64,000 nt of DNA from Symbiodinium natans (GCA_905221605.1 CAJNDS010002229.1:186001-250000); one strand, 5' to 3'; numbered from the stretch's first letter, positions 48,401 through 58,351 are shown. A program made the numbers and translations. Notes: a model not told the origin generated them from the sequence alone.

Positions 48401-51400
48401 GTTTAGGGTTTAGGGTCTAGGGTCTAGGGTTTAGACTCAGACAAACTGCCGCAAAGAACCCCCACAGCCCCAAACTCATAAAGTGCAAGCCTCTAGACGC
48501 TTGAGCCCTAGCTTGCCAACGGAGAGATAAGATGAGATGAGTCTATGTGTCGTACAGTAGGGCCCCTCAACCTCGAAACCCCAACCTTGAACCCCATAAT
48601 CTTCAATCCCTAATCCCCGAAGCCCTGAAAAGCCCCTATAGCCCTAAACCCTCAAACCTACCCGAACCTCTGAACCCTCCAAAGCCCCTCAAACCCTAAA
48701 CTCCCTAAACCCCAAACCCCAAAACCCAAACCCTACTAATCCCTAACCCCCCAACCCCTCCTGCTATGCATTCGGGAACCCAGCCAACACCTCAAAAACC
48801 ACTCCGACGACCCCCCCAAATCCGTGAAAGATTTTCGATTTCTATGCAAATTACATCTAGGGTTCTACTCAATGAACCCAGAGGCCCTTAACTAAGTGAT
48901 ATGTTAGGACATAGGGAGGTTTACGAACATAGGGGGCCCCCAATATGGACCCCAAATCGTAGGATTCCCGTACAATAAGGACCGAATAAGGTACCCCCCC
49001 CAAGTTTCGGGAAGAAAGACATATAAAGGGGCCTTAATGGCTTTAGAATAGGGCTTTGGGGGAGTTATTATAGTACAAGTATATGGGGACCAAAAAGGAA
49101 TACTATAGGGGTTGTAATGGTTATGATTATAGTACAAATACATGGGGACAGAACCCACCTTCCGGTCTTTGTGCGTTTCTCGGTCCGGGCCGCCCTAGTT
49201 TAAAAGGCATCCCTCCACATTCCCATCCCTCTAACCCTAACCCCTAAACCCTCTAACCCTAAACCCTATAGTGGCGACCTAGCACTTAGAATATTGGAAA
49301 ACGGGCAGGGACCAGTTAGAATATTTGTGGCGCGGAGGGTAAACGGCCAGATTTTACCCTCGGGCCAAAACTAGCAGTTAGAATATTTGTTTTCCAGAAG
49401 CAGCAGTTAGAATATTATTATTCCAGAACTAGCAGTTAGAATATCTCTTGGCCAAAACTAGCAGTTAAAATATTTCTTGGCCAAAACTAAACGGGGTTTA
49501 CGGCTTGGAGTCTTCTGGAACTCGAAACCGCAAGCTGCAAGCCATGCGAAATAGGGCTTTCGTTGCCTAATGCGTTGCGGTGCTACAAACCCTGATAGCC
49601 TAACACCCTGACCCCGAACTCCCTACCTTACCTCCCTAACCCTAAACCCTAAAACCCTAAACCCTAAACCCTCAACCCTAAACCCTGAACCCTGAACCCT
49701 GGACCCGAACTCCCCAAAAAGGGTATTCCCCAATTTGGAGAACAGGGCGCAGAGTTGCAGAGCCTTAGAGGGTCAAAGGCATAGACGCGTGTCAGGTCCG
49801 GCTGTGATTTCTCTCCAATCTCCACGATGTATATACTCCTAGGGTTTATAGGGTTTAGGGTTTAGGGTCATGGTTGAGCAGCTAAGCCTTAAGACAGAAA
49901 TAAGGGTAGTACTGCGGGCCCTAGACTCTGGGAACCACGGTCCGGAGCTTTCACCGAAGGCCTCTTTCAGGCCTTCCTGGCCTTCACGGCTCCTTGCAGA
50001 ACCAGCAGCTAGACTATTTCTGGGGGCAGGGGGTTGGGGCCTTCTCCAGGCCTCTTCAGGCCTTCCTGGCCTTCACGGCTCCGAAAACAGAATGAGCAGA
50101 TAGGATATCTCTGGGGGCAGGGGGGTTGGGGCCGTCTCCAGGGCTCGTTCAGGCCTTCCTGGCCTTCACGGCTCCTAGCAGATAGAATATTTCTGGGGGC
50201 AGGGGGGTTGGGGCCTTCTTCAGGGCTCTTGCAGACCTTCCTGGCCTTCACGGCTCCTTGCAGAACCAGCAGATAGAATATAGCAGTCTCCCTACGTCAG
50301 TTTGAAATAGCACGATTAGTTTTAATTAGACCTTATAATGCACTTGCATTCTCAGGACCAATAGCAGTTTATACATCTGTCTTCCTAATTTATGCAGTTG
50401 GTCAATCTAGCTGGTTCTTTGCACCAAGCTTTGGCATTGCAGCTATCTTCCGATTCCTATTATTCCTTCAAGGTTTTCATAATTGGACATTAAATCCTTT
50501 TCACATGATGGGTGTAGCTGGAATATTGGGAGGTGCCCTACTATCAGCTATCCATGGTGCTACTGTCATTAACACTCTTTATCAAGATGCTCGTGCCTAT
50601 ACGACATTTCGTGCTTTCTCACCAAGTCAACCAGAAGAAACTTATTCAATGCTTACAGCTAATCGTTTTTGGTCTCAGATATTTGGTGTAGCCTTCTCAA
50701 ACAAGAGATGGCTTCATTTCTTCATGCTATTTGTACCTCTAGGAGGTATGTGGACATCTTCAATTGGTATCATTGGATTAGCATTTAATTTAAGAGCTTA
50801 TGATTTTATTTCTCAAGAATTGAAAGCAGCAGAAGATCCTGAATTTGAAACATTCTATACAAAGAACATTCTACTCAATGAAGGTATACGACTTTGGATG
50901 GCTGTCCAAGATCAAGCTCATGAAAATTATCAGTTTCCAGAAGAGGTATTGCCAAGAGGTAATTCGTTGTAAACTCCATTCTTTCAAGTGCTAAAGCAGG
51001 GGGGTTGGGGCCTTTTTTAGGGGTCTTTCAGGCCTTATTGGCCCCTTGAGAATCACAGGAATATTTTGCAGAACCCCAGCAGATGAAGATTTCTGGAGGC
51101 AGGGGGCTCTGGAGAAGGCTCTTTCAGGCCTTCCTGGCCTTCACGGCTCCTTGCAGAACCAGCAGATAGAATATTTCTGGGGGCAGCGGGGTTGGGGCCT
51201 TCTCCAGGGCTCTTTCAAGCCTCTCTGGCCTTCACGGCTCCTTGCAGAACCAGCAGATCGAATATTTCTGGGGGCAGGGGGGTTGGGGCCTTCTTCAGGG
51301 CTCTTTCAGGCCTTCACGGCTCCTTGCAGAACCAGCAGATAGATTTTTTCTGGGGGCAGGGGGGTTGGGGCCTTCCTGGCCTTCACGGCTCCTTGCAGAA

Positions 51401-52263
51401 CCAGCAGCTAGGTTTTTTTTGGGGGCAGGGGGGTTGGGGCCTTCTCCTGGCCTTCACGGCTCCTTGCAGAAGCAGCAGATAGAATATTTCTGGGGGCAGG
51501 GGGGTTGGGGCCTTCTTCACGGAAGTGTATGCACACCACGGTCCAGCATATACTGGACCCGGTATATAAGTGTTATGTATATGTCTATATGCTTAAGCCA
51601 CGGTCCGGAGCTTTCACCGAACCCGGAAGTGTATGCACACCACGGGCCAGCATGCACCGGACCCGGTATATTCGTGTTCTGTATATGAATATATCTAATT
51701 ATGTATAAACCACGGTCCAGAGCGTTCATCGAACCCGGAAGTGTAGACACACCACGGTCCAGCATATACCGGACCTGGTATATATAAGTGCATATACCCC
51801 CCCCCCCCTGCCCCGTGTGGTGTGGGGTTTAGGGTTTTGGGTTTTGCGTATATATATATATACAGGGTTTAGGGTTCAGGTTTAGGATTTAGGGTTTCGA
51901 TGATATAAAGAGAAAAAGGACTGCAATTTCTGAAAAAATATTCTAACTGCTAGTTTTGGCCAAGAAATATTCTAACTGCTAGTCCTGGAAAATATTCTAG
52001 CTGCTAGTTCTGGAAAAACAATATTCTAACTGCTAGTTTTGCGCGATGGTAAACTTTTTTTGAAAAAAATAAAAATGTACTGGGCGGAGGGTAAACGCCA
52101 AAAAAAAAATATTCTAACTGCTGGGTCGCCACTATAAACCCTAAACCCTAACCCCCCAACCCTAAACCCTAAGCCCTAGAGGCCCTAAACCCTGAACCCT
52201 AAATTGGGGAACCTCGGCGCGCACCGCCAAGGTGTATGGATCGCCAGGGTTCAGGATCAAGGC
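45438..52263 (-). CDS. TPR-repeat protein, 3' part, five exons
   Basis: Probable tetratricopeptide adaptor or co-chaperone-like protein. Exons: 52263-52213 ([17 protein letters not shown]), 48309-48232 ([18 protein letters not shown]), 47157-47095 ([19 protein letters not shown]), 46125-46055 ([18 protein letters not shown]), 45513-45438 ([15 protein letters not shown], ends at TGA). All joins are in phase. The first join creates a canonical [16 protein letters not shown] followed by [11 protein letters not shown]. Donors: GT, GT, GC, GT. Four of five exons have a CCCTAAA- or CCCCAAA-type tract just before the acceptor in coding sense. Intron 1 is about 3.9 kb and holds the psbD insertion. 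The 5' end is missing; exons 3-5 are less certain than 1-2, and the last exon is the weakest. Confidence 0.6.
45720..46048. repeat. mixed telomere-like array CCCTGAA / CCCTTAAA / CCCTCAAA
   Basis: About 42 units of 7-8 bases with regularly alternating variants (CCCTGAACCCTTAAACCCTAAA repeated several times), a higher-order pattern. Ends seven bases from the TPR-gene exon at 46125-46055. Confidence 0.95.
46150..46229. repeat. TTTAGGG array
   Basis: About eleven perfect heptamers, on the acceptor side of TPR-gene exon 46125-46055. Confidence 0.97.
48110..48222. repeat. CCCTAAA array
   Basis: About 16 units including CCCACAA variants, abutting the donor side of TPR-gene exon 48309-48232. Confidence 0.95.
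48330..48434. repeat. TTTAGGG array
   Basis: About fifteen heptamers, the last few TCTAGGG, on the acceptor side of TPR-gene exon 48309-48232. With the array on the other side, the 78-bp exon is bracketed by convergent telomere-like DNA. Confidence 0.97.
49269..49492 (+). repeat. AGCAGTTAGAATATT repeat, left inverted copy
   Basis: Six or so units of AGCAGTTAGAATATT separated by short spacers such as TTGGCCAAAACT and CCAGAACT. Mirror copy at 51,936-52,134. Confidence 0.85.
49735..49852 (-). other. coding-like island, possibly an exon or captured exon
   Basis: Minus strand reads [20 protein letters not shown] after acceptor CCCTAG and before a possible GC donor. Composition is strongly protein-like. 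The flanking TPR exons join in phase without it, so it is either an exon of something else or carried in by the surrounding element. Confidence 0.35.
49963..50280 (+). repeat. G-rich minisatellite, left block
   Basis: About 3.5 units of 75-95 bp. The unit contains GGCCTTCACGGCTCCTTGCA, then AGCAGATAGAATATTTCTGG, then GGGGCAGGGGGGTTGGGGCC. The AGCAGATAGAATATT core is the same motif as in the bracketing inverted repeats. It is interrupted by psbD and resumes at 50,996. Confidence 0.9.
50281..50995 (+). pseudogene. plastid psbD (photosystem II D2) 3' two-thirds, inserted
   Basis: Encodes the last 229 residues of the D2 reaction-centre protein, from about residue 124 to the normal stop at 50,970-50,972 (total would be 352). 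Landmarks: [10 protein letters not shown]; Tyr160 in FLIYAVGQ; His189 and His197 in [12 protein letters not shown]; His214 in AIHGATV; Trp253 in NRFWSQIFG; His268 in KRWLHFF; C-terminus FPEEVLPRG. The frame is fully open from 50,277 and AT-rich, unlike its surroundings. About 123 N-terminal residues, including His117, are absent, and no start codon replaces them. It interrupts one minisatellite unit between AGAATAT and GCAGGGG, replacing about seven bases. It lies antisense in a TPR-gene intron. In peridinin dinoflagellates psbD is on a plastid minicircle, so this is a nuclear plastid insertion or an assembly chimera. Confidence 0.9.
50996..51520 (+). repeat. G-rich minisatellite, right block
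   Basis: About six or seven units of the same minisatellite as 49,963-50,280, some shortened. Encodes an apparent glycine/tryptophan-rich repeat peptide in all plus frames, which I regard as a by-product. Confidence 0.9.
51520..51790 (+). repeat. 100-bp minisatellite with CACACCACGGTCCAGCATAT
   Basis: Three copies, starting near 51,522, 51,628 and 51,737, each with GGAAGTGTATGCACACCACG, a CCAGCATATACTGGACCCGG segment and a TATATAAGTG tail. A fragment (CCACGGTCCGGAGCTTTCAC) also occurs at 49,937, left of psbD. Confidence 0.85.
51936..52134 (-). repeat. AGCAGTTAGAATATT repeat, right inverted copy
   Basis: Inverted partner of 49,269-49,492: four units of AATATTCTAACTGCTAG, a spacer of about 70 bp, then a fifth unit (AATATTCTAACTGCTGG) directly before GGTCGCCACTA. 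Confidence 0.85.
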
Positions 52264-52274
52264 CTCGGCAGAGG

Positions 52275-52562
52275 GTAGGGTTTGGGGTTTGGGGTTTGGG
52301 GTTTGGGGTTTGGCGTTTAGGGTTTGGGGTTTGGGGTTTAGGGTTTAGGGTTTAGGGGTCTAGGGTCTAGGGTTTAGGGTTTAGGGTTTAGGGTTTAGGG
52401 TTTAGGGTTTAGGGGTTTGGGTTTGGGGTTTAGGGTTTAGGGTTTAGGGGTTTAGGGTTTGGGGTTTAGGGGTTTACGGGTTAGGGTTTGGGGTTTGGGG
52501 TTTGGGATTAGGGTTTAGGGTTTAGGGTTTGGGGTTTGGGGTTTAGGGTTCAGGGTTTAGCC
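52275..52562. repeat. TTTGGGG / TTTAGGG mixed array
   Basis: About 40 heptamers in blocks of TTTGGGG and TTTAGGG. On the acceptor side of TPR-gene exon 52263-52213, where it reads CCCCAAA/CCCTAAA in coding sense. Confidence 0.95.
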
Positions 52563-52748
52563 TTACGGGTTTAAGGTTAGCGGCCTGGGAATAACAAAGG
52601 GGTACCTTTCAATTCTGCGTCACGTTTGCCTCATCTGATTTTGTCCCCTCAGGGTTCCAGCGACTGCTCCATTGCAGTAGTTGGCAGGGTGGCAGCTGCA
52701 ACCCTACACTGCGAGTACCATTTGCTGAAGAACCCCCGTGTCAAAAAA

Positions 52749-52840
52749 AGAGAGAAAATAATCCATCTACTACCCTTATAAGGAAGAATGTAAAATATAG
52801 AGAGAAAATAATCCATCTACTACCCTTATAAGGAAGAATG
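52749..52840. repeat. direct duplication of about 41 bp
   Basis: GAGAGAAAATAATCCATCTA followed by CTACCCTTATAAGGAAGAATG occurs twice, nearly identical, separated by TAAAATATA. The copies contain the palindrome CCTTATAAGG. Confidence 0.9.
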
Positions 52841-53102
52841 TTATATATTTGTTTTTCTTTTTTTTTTTTGGGGGGGGGGGCCTTAAGCAAATGGTAGTAA
52901 ACTAAGCCGTAATTCAGACCCTACCCACTTGGCGTCTGGGTCGGATGCTCGAAGCCCTGAACCCTAGAACAATTCTTGTAAACCCCGAAACCCTTATAGC
53001 CCGTGCTGTAGCTCAGGGTGTCCATCTCTAGAATGCCAGGGCTTTGAGGGTTGAGGGTTTAGGGTTACCCCCCTCCCCCCCCTCCCCCCTTCCGCCCCCT
53101 GT

Positions 53103-53357
53103 TCACTTTGGGCGACATCCAGTCGTCACGGTCTCCTTTCCTTTAGGGGAGGAAGCAACCTGCCTTCCGCCTGAGTCAACTCCAGAGGCCACATTTAATG
53201 CCTGATTAAGGTATATTTCCATCACATATTCTTGCTTCTTACCAAGTATATCACGAGCCCTTAAACTCCTCCAAAAGTCCTGATCTTCTGGGTTCCTCTT
53301 TTGGCAAATGCAGCACATAGGAGTTGAGAGGGCTTGGGATCCTTCATCACCACACAC
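53103..53357 (-). other. unassigned minus-strand open frame
   Basis: Reads CCICQKRNPEDQDFWRSLRA and VMEIYLNQALNVASG. AT-richer than neighbouring exons, contains a good donor (GGTAAG) and two CxxC-like cysteines. Just downstream of the helicase 3' end and upstream of the TPR exons. No family recognised; could be an exon of either or an independent small gene. Confidence 0.35.
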
Positions 53358-53366
53358 TTCCAGTCA

Positions 53367-53432
53367 GGGTTTAGGGTTTAGGGTTTAGGGTTTAGGGTTT
53401 AGGGTTTAGGGTTTAGGGTTTAGGGTTTAGGG
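53367..53432. repeat. TTTAGGG array containing the helicase stop
   Basis: Nine or more perfect heptamers. On the minus strand the helicase frame enters the array as CTAAACCCTAAACCCTAA and terminates at TAA (53,415-53,413). Confidence 0.95.
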
Positions 53433-56400
53433 CTATCTCCCAAGACGCTACAGTATATGTGTGCAGCTGCATTCGCCCCCTTTTCTCCGCTTCTTGCGCT
53501 CCTCTCGTTGAGGACTCGGGGAGGGCGGCCAGCCAGGCGCCCCAAGTCGGGTCACAGCGGAGCGTCCTTTGGGTGTTGGGGGGTTAGGGTTTATGGGTTT
53601 AGGGTTTAGGGTTTACGACTGTCATAGTCTACTAGCCCACAGATAGGGCACGCTCATTCAGGGACACACTGGCGTTGGGCACCCTGGGGTTGGGCGAGGA
53701 GTAGACCGGGCGCGGTGAAGTAGACCGGGCGAGGACAACCCCACACCGAGTGTGGGGAATAAAACATGTCCCCCAAAAACCAACCTAGTACCCTGCTTAA
53801 GACAAAACAAACAAGAGAAACAAAAACACCCCCCGAAACAAGATGCGGCGGTCCTGGCGTCACCCACCACGCAAAGGCCCCGGCGGGCCCGGGTCAGTAG
53901 GACCTTGGCTTGGGGATAGGGTCCATAGGGCTTAAAGGGTCGAGGACAAAGGGCTTCTGAGCTCCCAACCCCGAACACTAGGCCCTAAGTGGGGGGAGGG
54001 GCCCCTGGGATCCTAAAGCCACAAGAGGCTCCCGGCAAAAGCCACGGAACACTTCGGGCCCGCGGCATTCGCACGTCGAGGGTCGCTGAGGAACCCCAGG
54101 ACCTTTGAAAGCTTCGGGGTCTAGGGGTTTAGGGTATTAAACGGTTTAGGGTTTGGGGTCTCAAATTAGGGCTTAAGAGCTTTCTGGAAGGTTCGAGGAT
54201 TAGGGTTTGTAGGGTTCCTGTTTAGACGAGCGTAATACAGTAACTAAGGTCTGGAGGGTCTCAAACTGACGTTTCCTCTTTAGGGTTCTGCATTGCCATC
54301 AAATTAGGGCTTTGATTTGTGTTTCTAGGGTTTAGTTGGGGTTTAGCGTTTTAAGGCCTTTTTAGGGATTCGGTGGTAGGCTAGGGCTTAATCCAGGTTT
54401 GGGCGCTACAGGGTTTATACCGGGTTTGCGGAGCTTCTGGGTTACGAGGGTTTACACAGGGTGTCGCGGTAGGGCTGGTGAAGCCTGGAACTGCCAACCC
54501 ACACAACGAAGCCAGCCCTGCTGAACCCCAGACTCTGACACATCCAAACACATCGCAAGTTCCTGCACATATTGCAGGGTTTAGGGATCCCTAAGGGTCC
54601 ATGTACATTCTTCGTATTTACTTGGGCCCCCAAAGTTCATAGTTCGGAAAACCCCCCCCCCCAACAACCCCCCCCCCAGGCCCCCATCCTTACTGCGCAC
54701 GACAGGCCTTTTGCTAATTAAAACGCGCAACGTCGACTGGGCCTTTGTTACCCCTGCGAATTGAAGACTATTCGCCAGCTAATAGCTGCTATTAGCGGCT
54801 TGTTGGCTTGGGGGGGGGGGTCGTGTAACCAGGACTGCGTTCGCTAATAGCTGGCGCATAGCAGTCAGCAGTGCTAATAGCTAGCTAATAGTGCGGAAGG
54901 GTCGTGTGGCTATTAGCTGCTATTAGCTGCCCAATAGCCAGCTAACAAAAACAGACTTTTGTGAAGCCTGGGAGGGGGGGTTCTTGGGGGGGGGGGGGGT
55001 TTTCCGAACTATGAAAAGTCCTTACACAGGGAAGTACTTTAAAAGGCCCAGGTATTCCCCTATTTACGAGAATGGCGAAAGTACCTCGGAACAGGGCGAA
55101 AGCTTCCTGGGGCGCAGACGAATCCTTGACGGAAGCAGAATAAGCAGACAAGTTGGGATGTCCCCCCAAATGCTAACAGTCCTTGATTGGGATGACAATA
55201 AGGGGGTTACAAGACCCTATTAAGGACTGCTAGTATAAAGGGGAACATCACAACAGATAGTACCAAACGGAAGTCAACGTTCAGCTCTGCAGACTCGTTT
55301 GCAAACCTCTTCACACAATCTCAACCCTCCCCCCAAACCCCTGCATCCCGAAAACCTTGAGCCGTAAATTAAACCCTACAAGCCATATAGACCCCATAAA
55401 CCCTATCAAGCCCGCGTAGACCCTACATATCTCGTAAATCAAACCCTAGAAACCCTCTAGACCTTATAGACCCGATCAATCCCGATTAAACTTTAATCCA
55501 TATAGACGCTAGCAACCCTATAAAGCCCGATTGAACTTACAAACCATTTAGACCCTATAAACCCGATAAACCCTATAAACCCTCTAAACCCTACAAACCC
55601 TATGTAAACCCTACAAACCCTGGAAACCCTGTAGACCCTGTAAAGCTCGGCTTATCCCGGTTTAGACCCCTATAAAACTCGGGAGCCCCGCTCCCACGTC
55701 GTTGCTGCGCGTCGCGGAGAAGATGACGACGTCACCTGGGGTGCATGCAATCGAAAATAATCGGGTTTAGGGTTTAGGGTTTAAGGTTTTAGGATTTAAT
55801 TAGGGTTTAGGGTTACGGGTTTAGGGGTTTAGGGGTTGAGGCATACGATCCAAGAAGACTGGGCCATGAAGACCTAGAGGGTCCTCTGCGTGGAGCCCAA
55901 ACCTCAGGACTGAGGCCCGCATACCCTAAACCCTAAACCCTAAACCTTCAGTTCACACCCAGCCTGGGTACCCTGATTTCGAAGTAATTATAAGGGAAAA
56001 AATCAGGGATCCTGACGCAAAAAGGCAGAGAGCCGCTTCGGCTGTAACTCCAAGGCACGCTCGTCGCCTTGGAGGGCGTCTACCGTGGCAACCTGCTGCA
56101 AGGAAGGCTTCGGCCGCTGAGGGGTGGGGAGAAGGGGGGGGGGGGGGGGGGAGGGTTGGCTGCTTAGGGTTTAAGGGTTTAGGGTTTAGGGTTTAGGGTT
56201 TAGGGCTTAGGGTTTAGGGCTTAGGGCTTAGGGTTTAGGGTTGCGCTTCGGGCTTGAGGGCTCAGAATGTTTGAGGGTGGCCTTTCGTAACACTCTCTCG
56301 GGGAATCGACTGGCTGAACCAGCGGTCAATGCCAACATCATCGACTCATGCCTCCCTTTTGTTGCTACCAACTGCTCATGCGTGATGTCCGCCCGCCGCC

Positions 56401-58148
56401 CACCCTGACCCGGACTCCAACCTGCAAGCCCTAAAAACCCTTCACCTCCCTGCACCACCCCCCTGCACTCAACACCCCCCCAACAAATATTAATATTAAT
56501 AGTACAGAACAAACATCAAAAGCACCCCCAAAACCTTTGGCCTGCCCCCCCCAAAAAAGAAGAAACAACAAAGCGGATCATCGAAGCCTGCAACTTGGGA
56601 TGCTGCACCCCAAGCTCAGCGAGGCGCCTCTTCGGCGTTTTTGCTTTTTTGCTTTTGGAGTTTCACGGGTTTGGGGTTTAGGATTTAGGGTTTACTGTTT
56701 AGGGTTTAGGGTTTAGGGTACTCTTTAACCTACTAGGCTCTTACTAAGGAATGAGGAGATTAGGTCAATGTGCGCGATATCCCCCTTCAGAGGCCCATTA
56801 GAAGGGACTCTTATACCTAATTCCAGCATTCCCACACTAAAGACCTGTAAGTAAAGTGGGGTGAGGGTTGGCTTGGGGGATTTAGGATTTCGGGCATTTA
56901 GGTTTAGGATTTAGGGCTTGGGAAGTAGGGTGTTAATTTCGAGGGTTTGGGGGGCTTGAGGGGGTTTTGAAGAAACCCGAAAGAACCCTCTGCCAACCTT
57001 CCGAATCCTAGAACCTTAGGGCCTAAACCCTAAACCCTATATACCCTAAACCTATATAACTCCCGAACCCTCAATCTTAAGGCCTAAGCCCTATAAGCCC
57101 TATAAGCCCTATAAACCCTATAAGCCCTATAAGCCCTATAAGCCCTAAAGCCCTCAAGCCGAAGCCGCAGTTTGCAGGTGCCGCGCTCAGGGGCTGAAAA
57201 GTGGGGAGAGGAGTGAGGGGGGGGGGGGGGGGGGGGGGGGGGCGGCTGAGTCTTCCTTAAAGTTCGGGCAGTTTCGGCTTGGGCTTGAGGTTTGGTGTTT
57301 GAGGTTTAGGGTTTGTTGTTCAGGGCGCAGTGTGGGGTTTGGGGGTAAGATAACCTACCACGTAGATAGGAAGTCTCATGAGCATAACTATACTTGATCC
57401 TGAAAGACTTCAGGGAAGCTGTACTGGGTTGTCTGGGGTATGGAGTGTCGCAAGTCTCGGGCAGTTCTCCTGACAATCTGATAGACACCACCCGAAAAAG
57501 ATAACGCCCAGATCGTAAGCCCTAAAGTGATCCCCCTTATACTACCAGTACTTGATGGGGATTAGAATAGGGGTACAATAATTCCTATTAAGGACCGTTA
57601 GTATAAGGGTGAACAACCCGATGTAAGCCCTAAGCCCAAACAAGAGAGAAGTACAAATCCGACCCCTTCAAGCAAAGCCTTTCCATCGTCCCAACGTCCA
57701 GGAGAACGTTAGGTTGTAAAGGTTCCACCGGCTCTGGGTTTAAGCCGTATACGGATTATAGGGTTTAGGGTTTAGGGTTTCGGGTTTAGGGGGTTTTATG
57801 GATTACAGGGTTTGTGGGGTTCACAGGGCCTCTCCAGGAGGTTGCGCTGGGCTGCATAGGGCGCGATGACGGCCAAGGACTGGTCAAGGTGAGGGTTTAG
57901 GGTTTAGGGTTTGGGGTTTAGGGTTTAGTAAGTTTAGGGTTTTTAGGGTTTTGGGCTTAGGGTTTAGGGGCCTAGGGGTTTAGGGTTTTGGGGGGTTTTG
58001 GGGGTGTCGGGTTTTTCAGTGCTCTTTCCTGCTGGCCTCCAGGATATTGTGTGGCTTCGGGCTGGAATTAGAAGTAACATAACAAAACAGAAAAAACTCC
58101 AGGAGGTTGGACCCTCAACGCCTCCGACAAGCGCTCCTCCACGTAATT
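53413..58148 (-). CDS. superfamily 1 (UPF1/Senataxin-like) helicase, C-terminal part, eight exons
   Basis: ATP-dependent RNA or DNA helicase, second RecA domain. Exons: 58148-58098 (tentative), 57879-57830, 56627-56588, 56092-56059, 55735-55692, 54102-54067, 53903-53854, 53566-53413. All joins are in phase. Motifs across exons: motif IV region VIAPYAAQRNLL; RRLAELGVQHPKLQ; motif V VATVDALQGDE; DVVIFSATRSNDVG; VLGFLSDPRRAN; motif VI VLLTRARRGLCVVGDA; then TLRCDPTWGAWL. The motif VI arginines are present. Donors: GT, GC, GC, GT, GC, GC, GA. The ATP-binding motifs I and II should lie upstream but were not found in the window. The last exon reads into a TTTAGGG array that supplies the stop, giving a tail LNPKP. 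Two MITE-like elements lie in its introns. Exon 1 is the weakest. Confidence 0.8.
54715..54955. repeat. TAATAGC / GCTATTA motif cluster
   Basis: At least nine occurrences of GCTATTAG or CTAATAGC in both orientations within 240 bp, forming many short inverted repeats (for example GCTAATAGCTAGCTAATAG). In a helicase intron. Confidence 0.8.
55152..55254. mobile_element. GGGAACATCCCAA hairpin MITE, copy 2
   Basis: Left TTGGGATGTCCCCCC, right complement TTGTGATGTTCCCC. The interior AACAGTCCTT pairs with AAGGACTGCT, so the whole 103 bp can fold as one hairpin. In the helicase intron between exons 55735-55692 and 54102-54067. Confidence 0.75.
56100..56260. repeat. G run and TTTAGGG array
   Basis: A run of about 17 G (56,137-56,152) then about ten TTTAGGG/CTTAGGG units. 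In coding sense this C-run and CCCTAAA tract lies just upstream of helicase exon 56092-56059. Confidence 0.9.
57065..57157. repeat. CCCTATAAG nonamer array
   Basis: About nine units of CCCTATAAG/CCCTATAAA, a nine-base derivative of the telomere-like motif. In a helicase intron. Confidence 0.9.
57527..57622. mobile_element. GGGAACATCCCAA hairpin MITE, copy 3
   Basis: Diverged copy: CCCCCTTATACTACCAGTAC at the left, GGACCGTTAGTATAAGGG at the right, termini decayed. In the helicase intron between exons 57879-57830 and 56627-56588. Confidence 0.6.
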
Positions 58149-58351
58149 CTCTCAAGAAAGAATGAAATATAAGATGCAAGCAGGCCTACCTATAGTACTT
58201 CTTGATATTAATATCTATCCGAACCTATCGTTCTGCATCGCGCATGCAAGATGACTCTTGAGACAAAATATTGGCTGGACGGGAATGCCCTGCGCTCTGA
58301 AGCCTAACGACGTAGCGACCGTGAAAATCATGGCGCGCGCTCCTGTGCGCT

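Larger units (their letters stand above)
49269..52134. mobile_element. candidate composite element with inverted ends and TA target duplication
   Basis: Both outer ends read TAGTGGCGACC pointing inward (49,269-49,279 and the complement at 52,124-52,134), each flanked by TA in CCCTA/TAAACCC, exactly what insertion into a CCCTAAA array with a 2-bp TA duplication would give. The ends extend into about 200-230 bp of inverted similarity built of AGCAGTTAGAATATT units. The interior holds two minisatellites, a psbD segment and one coding-like island. No transposase is recognised. Alternative: two independent insertions of one short repeat in opposite orientation. Confidence 0.5.

Noticed and set aside
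51046-51688. repeat proteins encoded by the minisatellites near psbD
   Set aside because: All three plus frames are open with similar repetitive peptides, as expected from unit lengths and base composition; no start context or domain.
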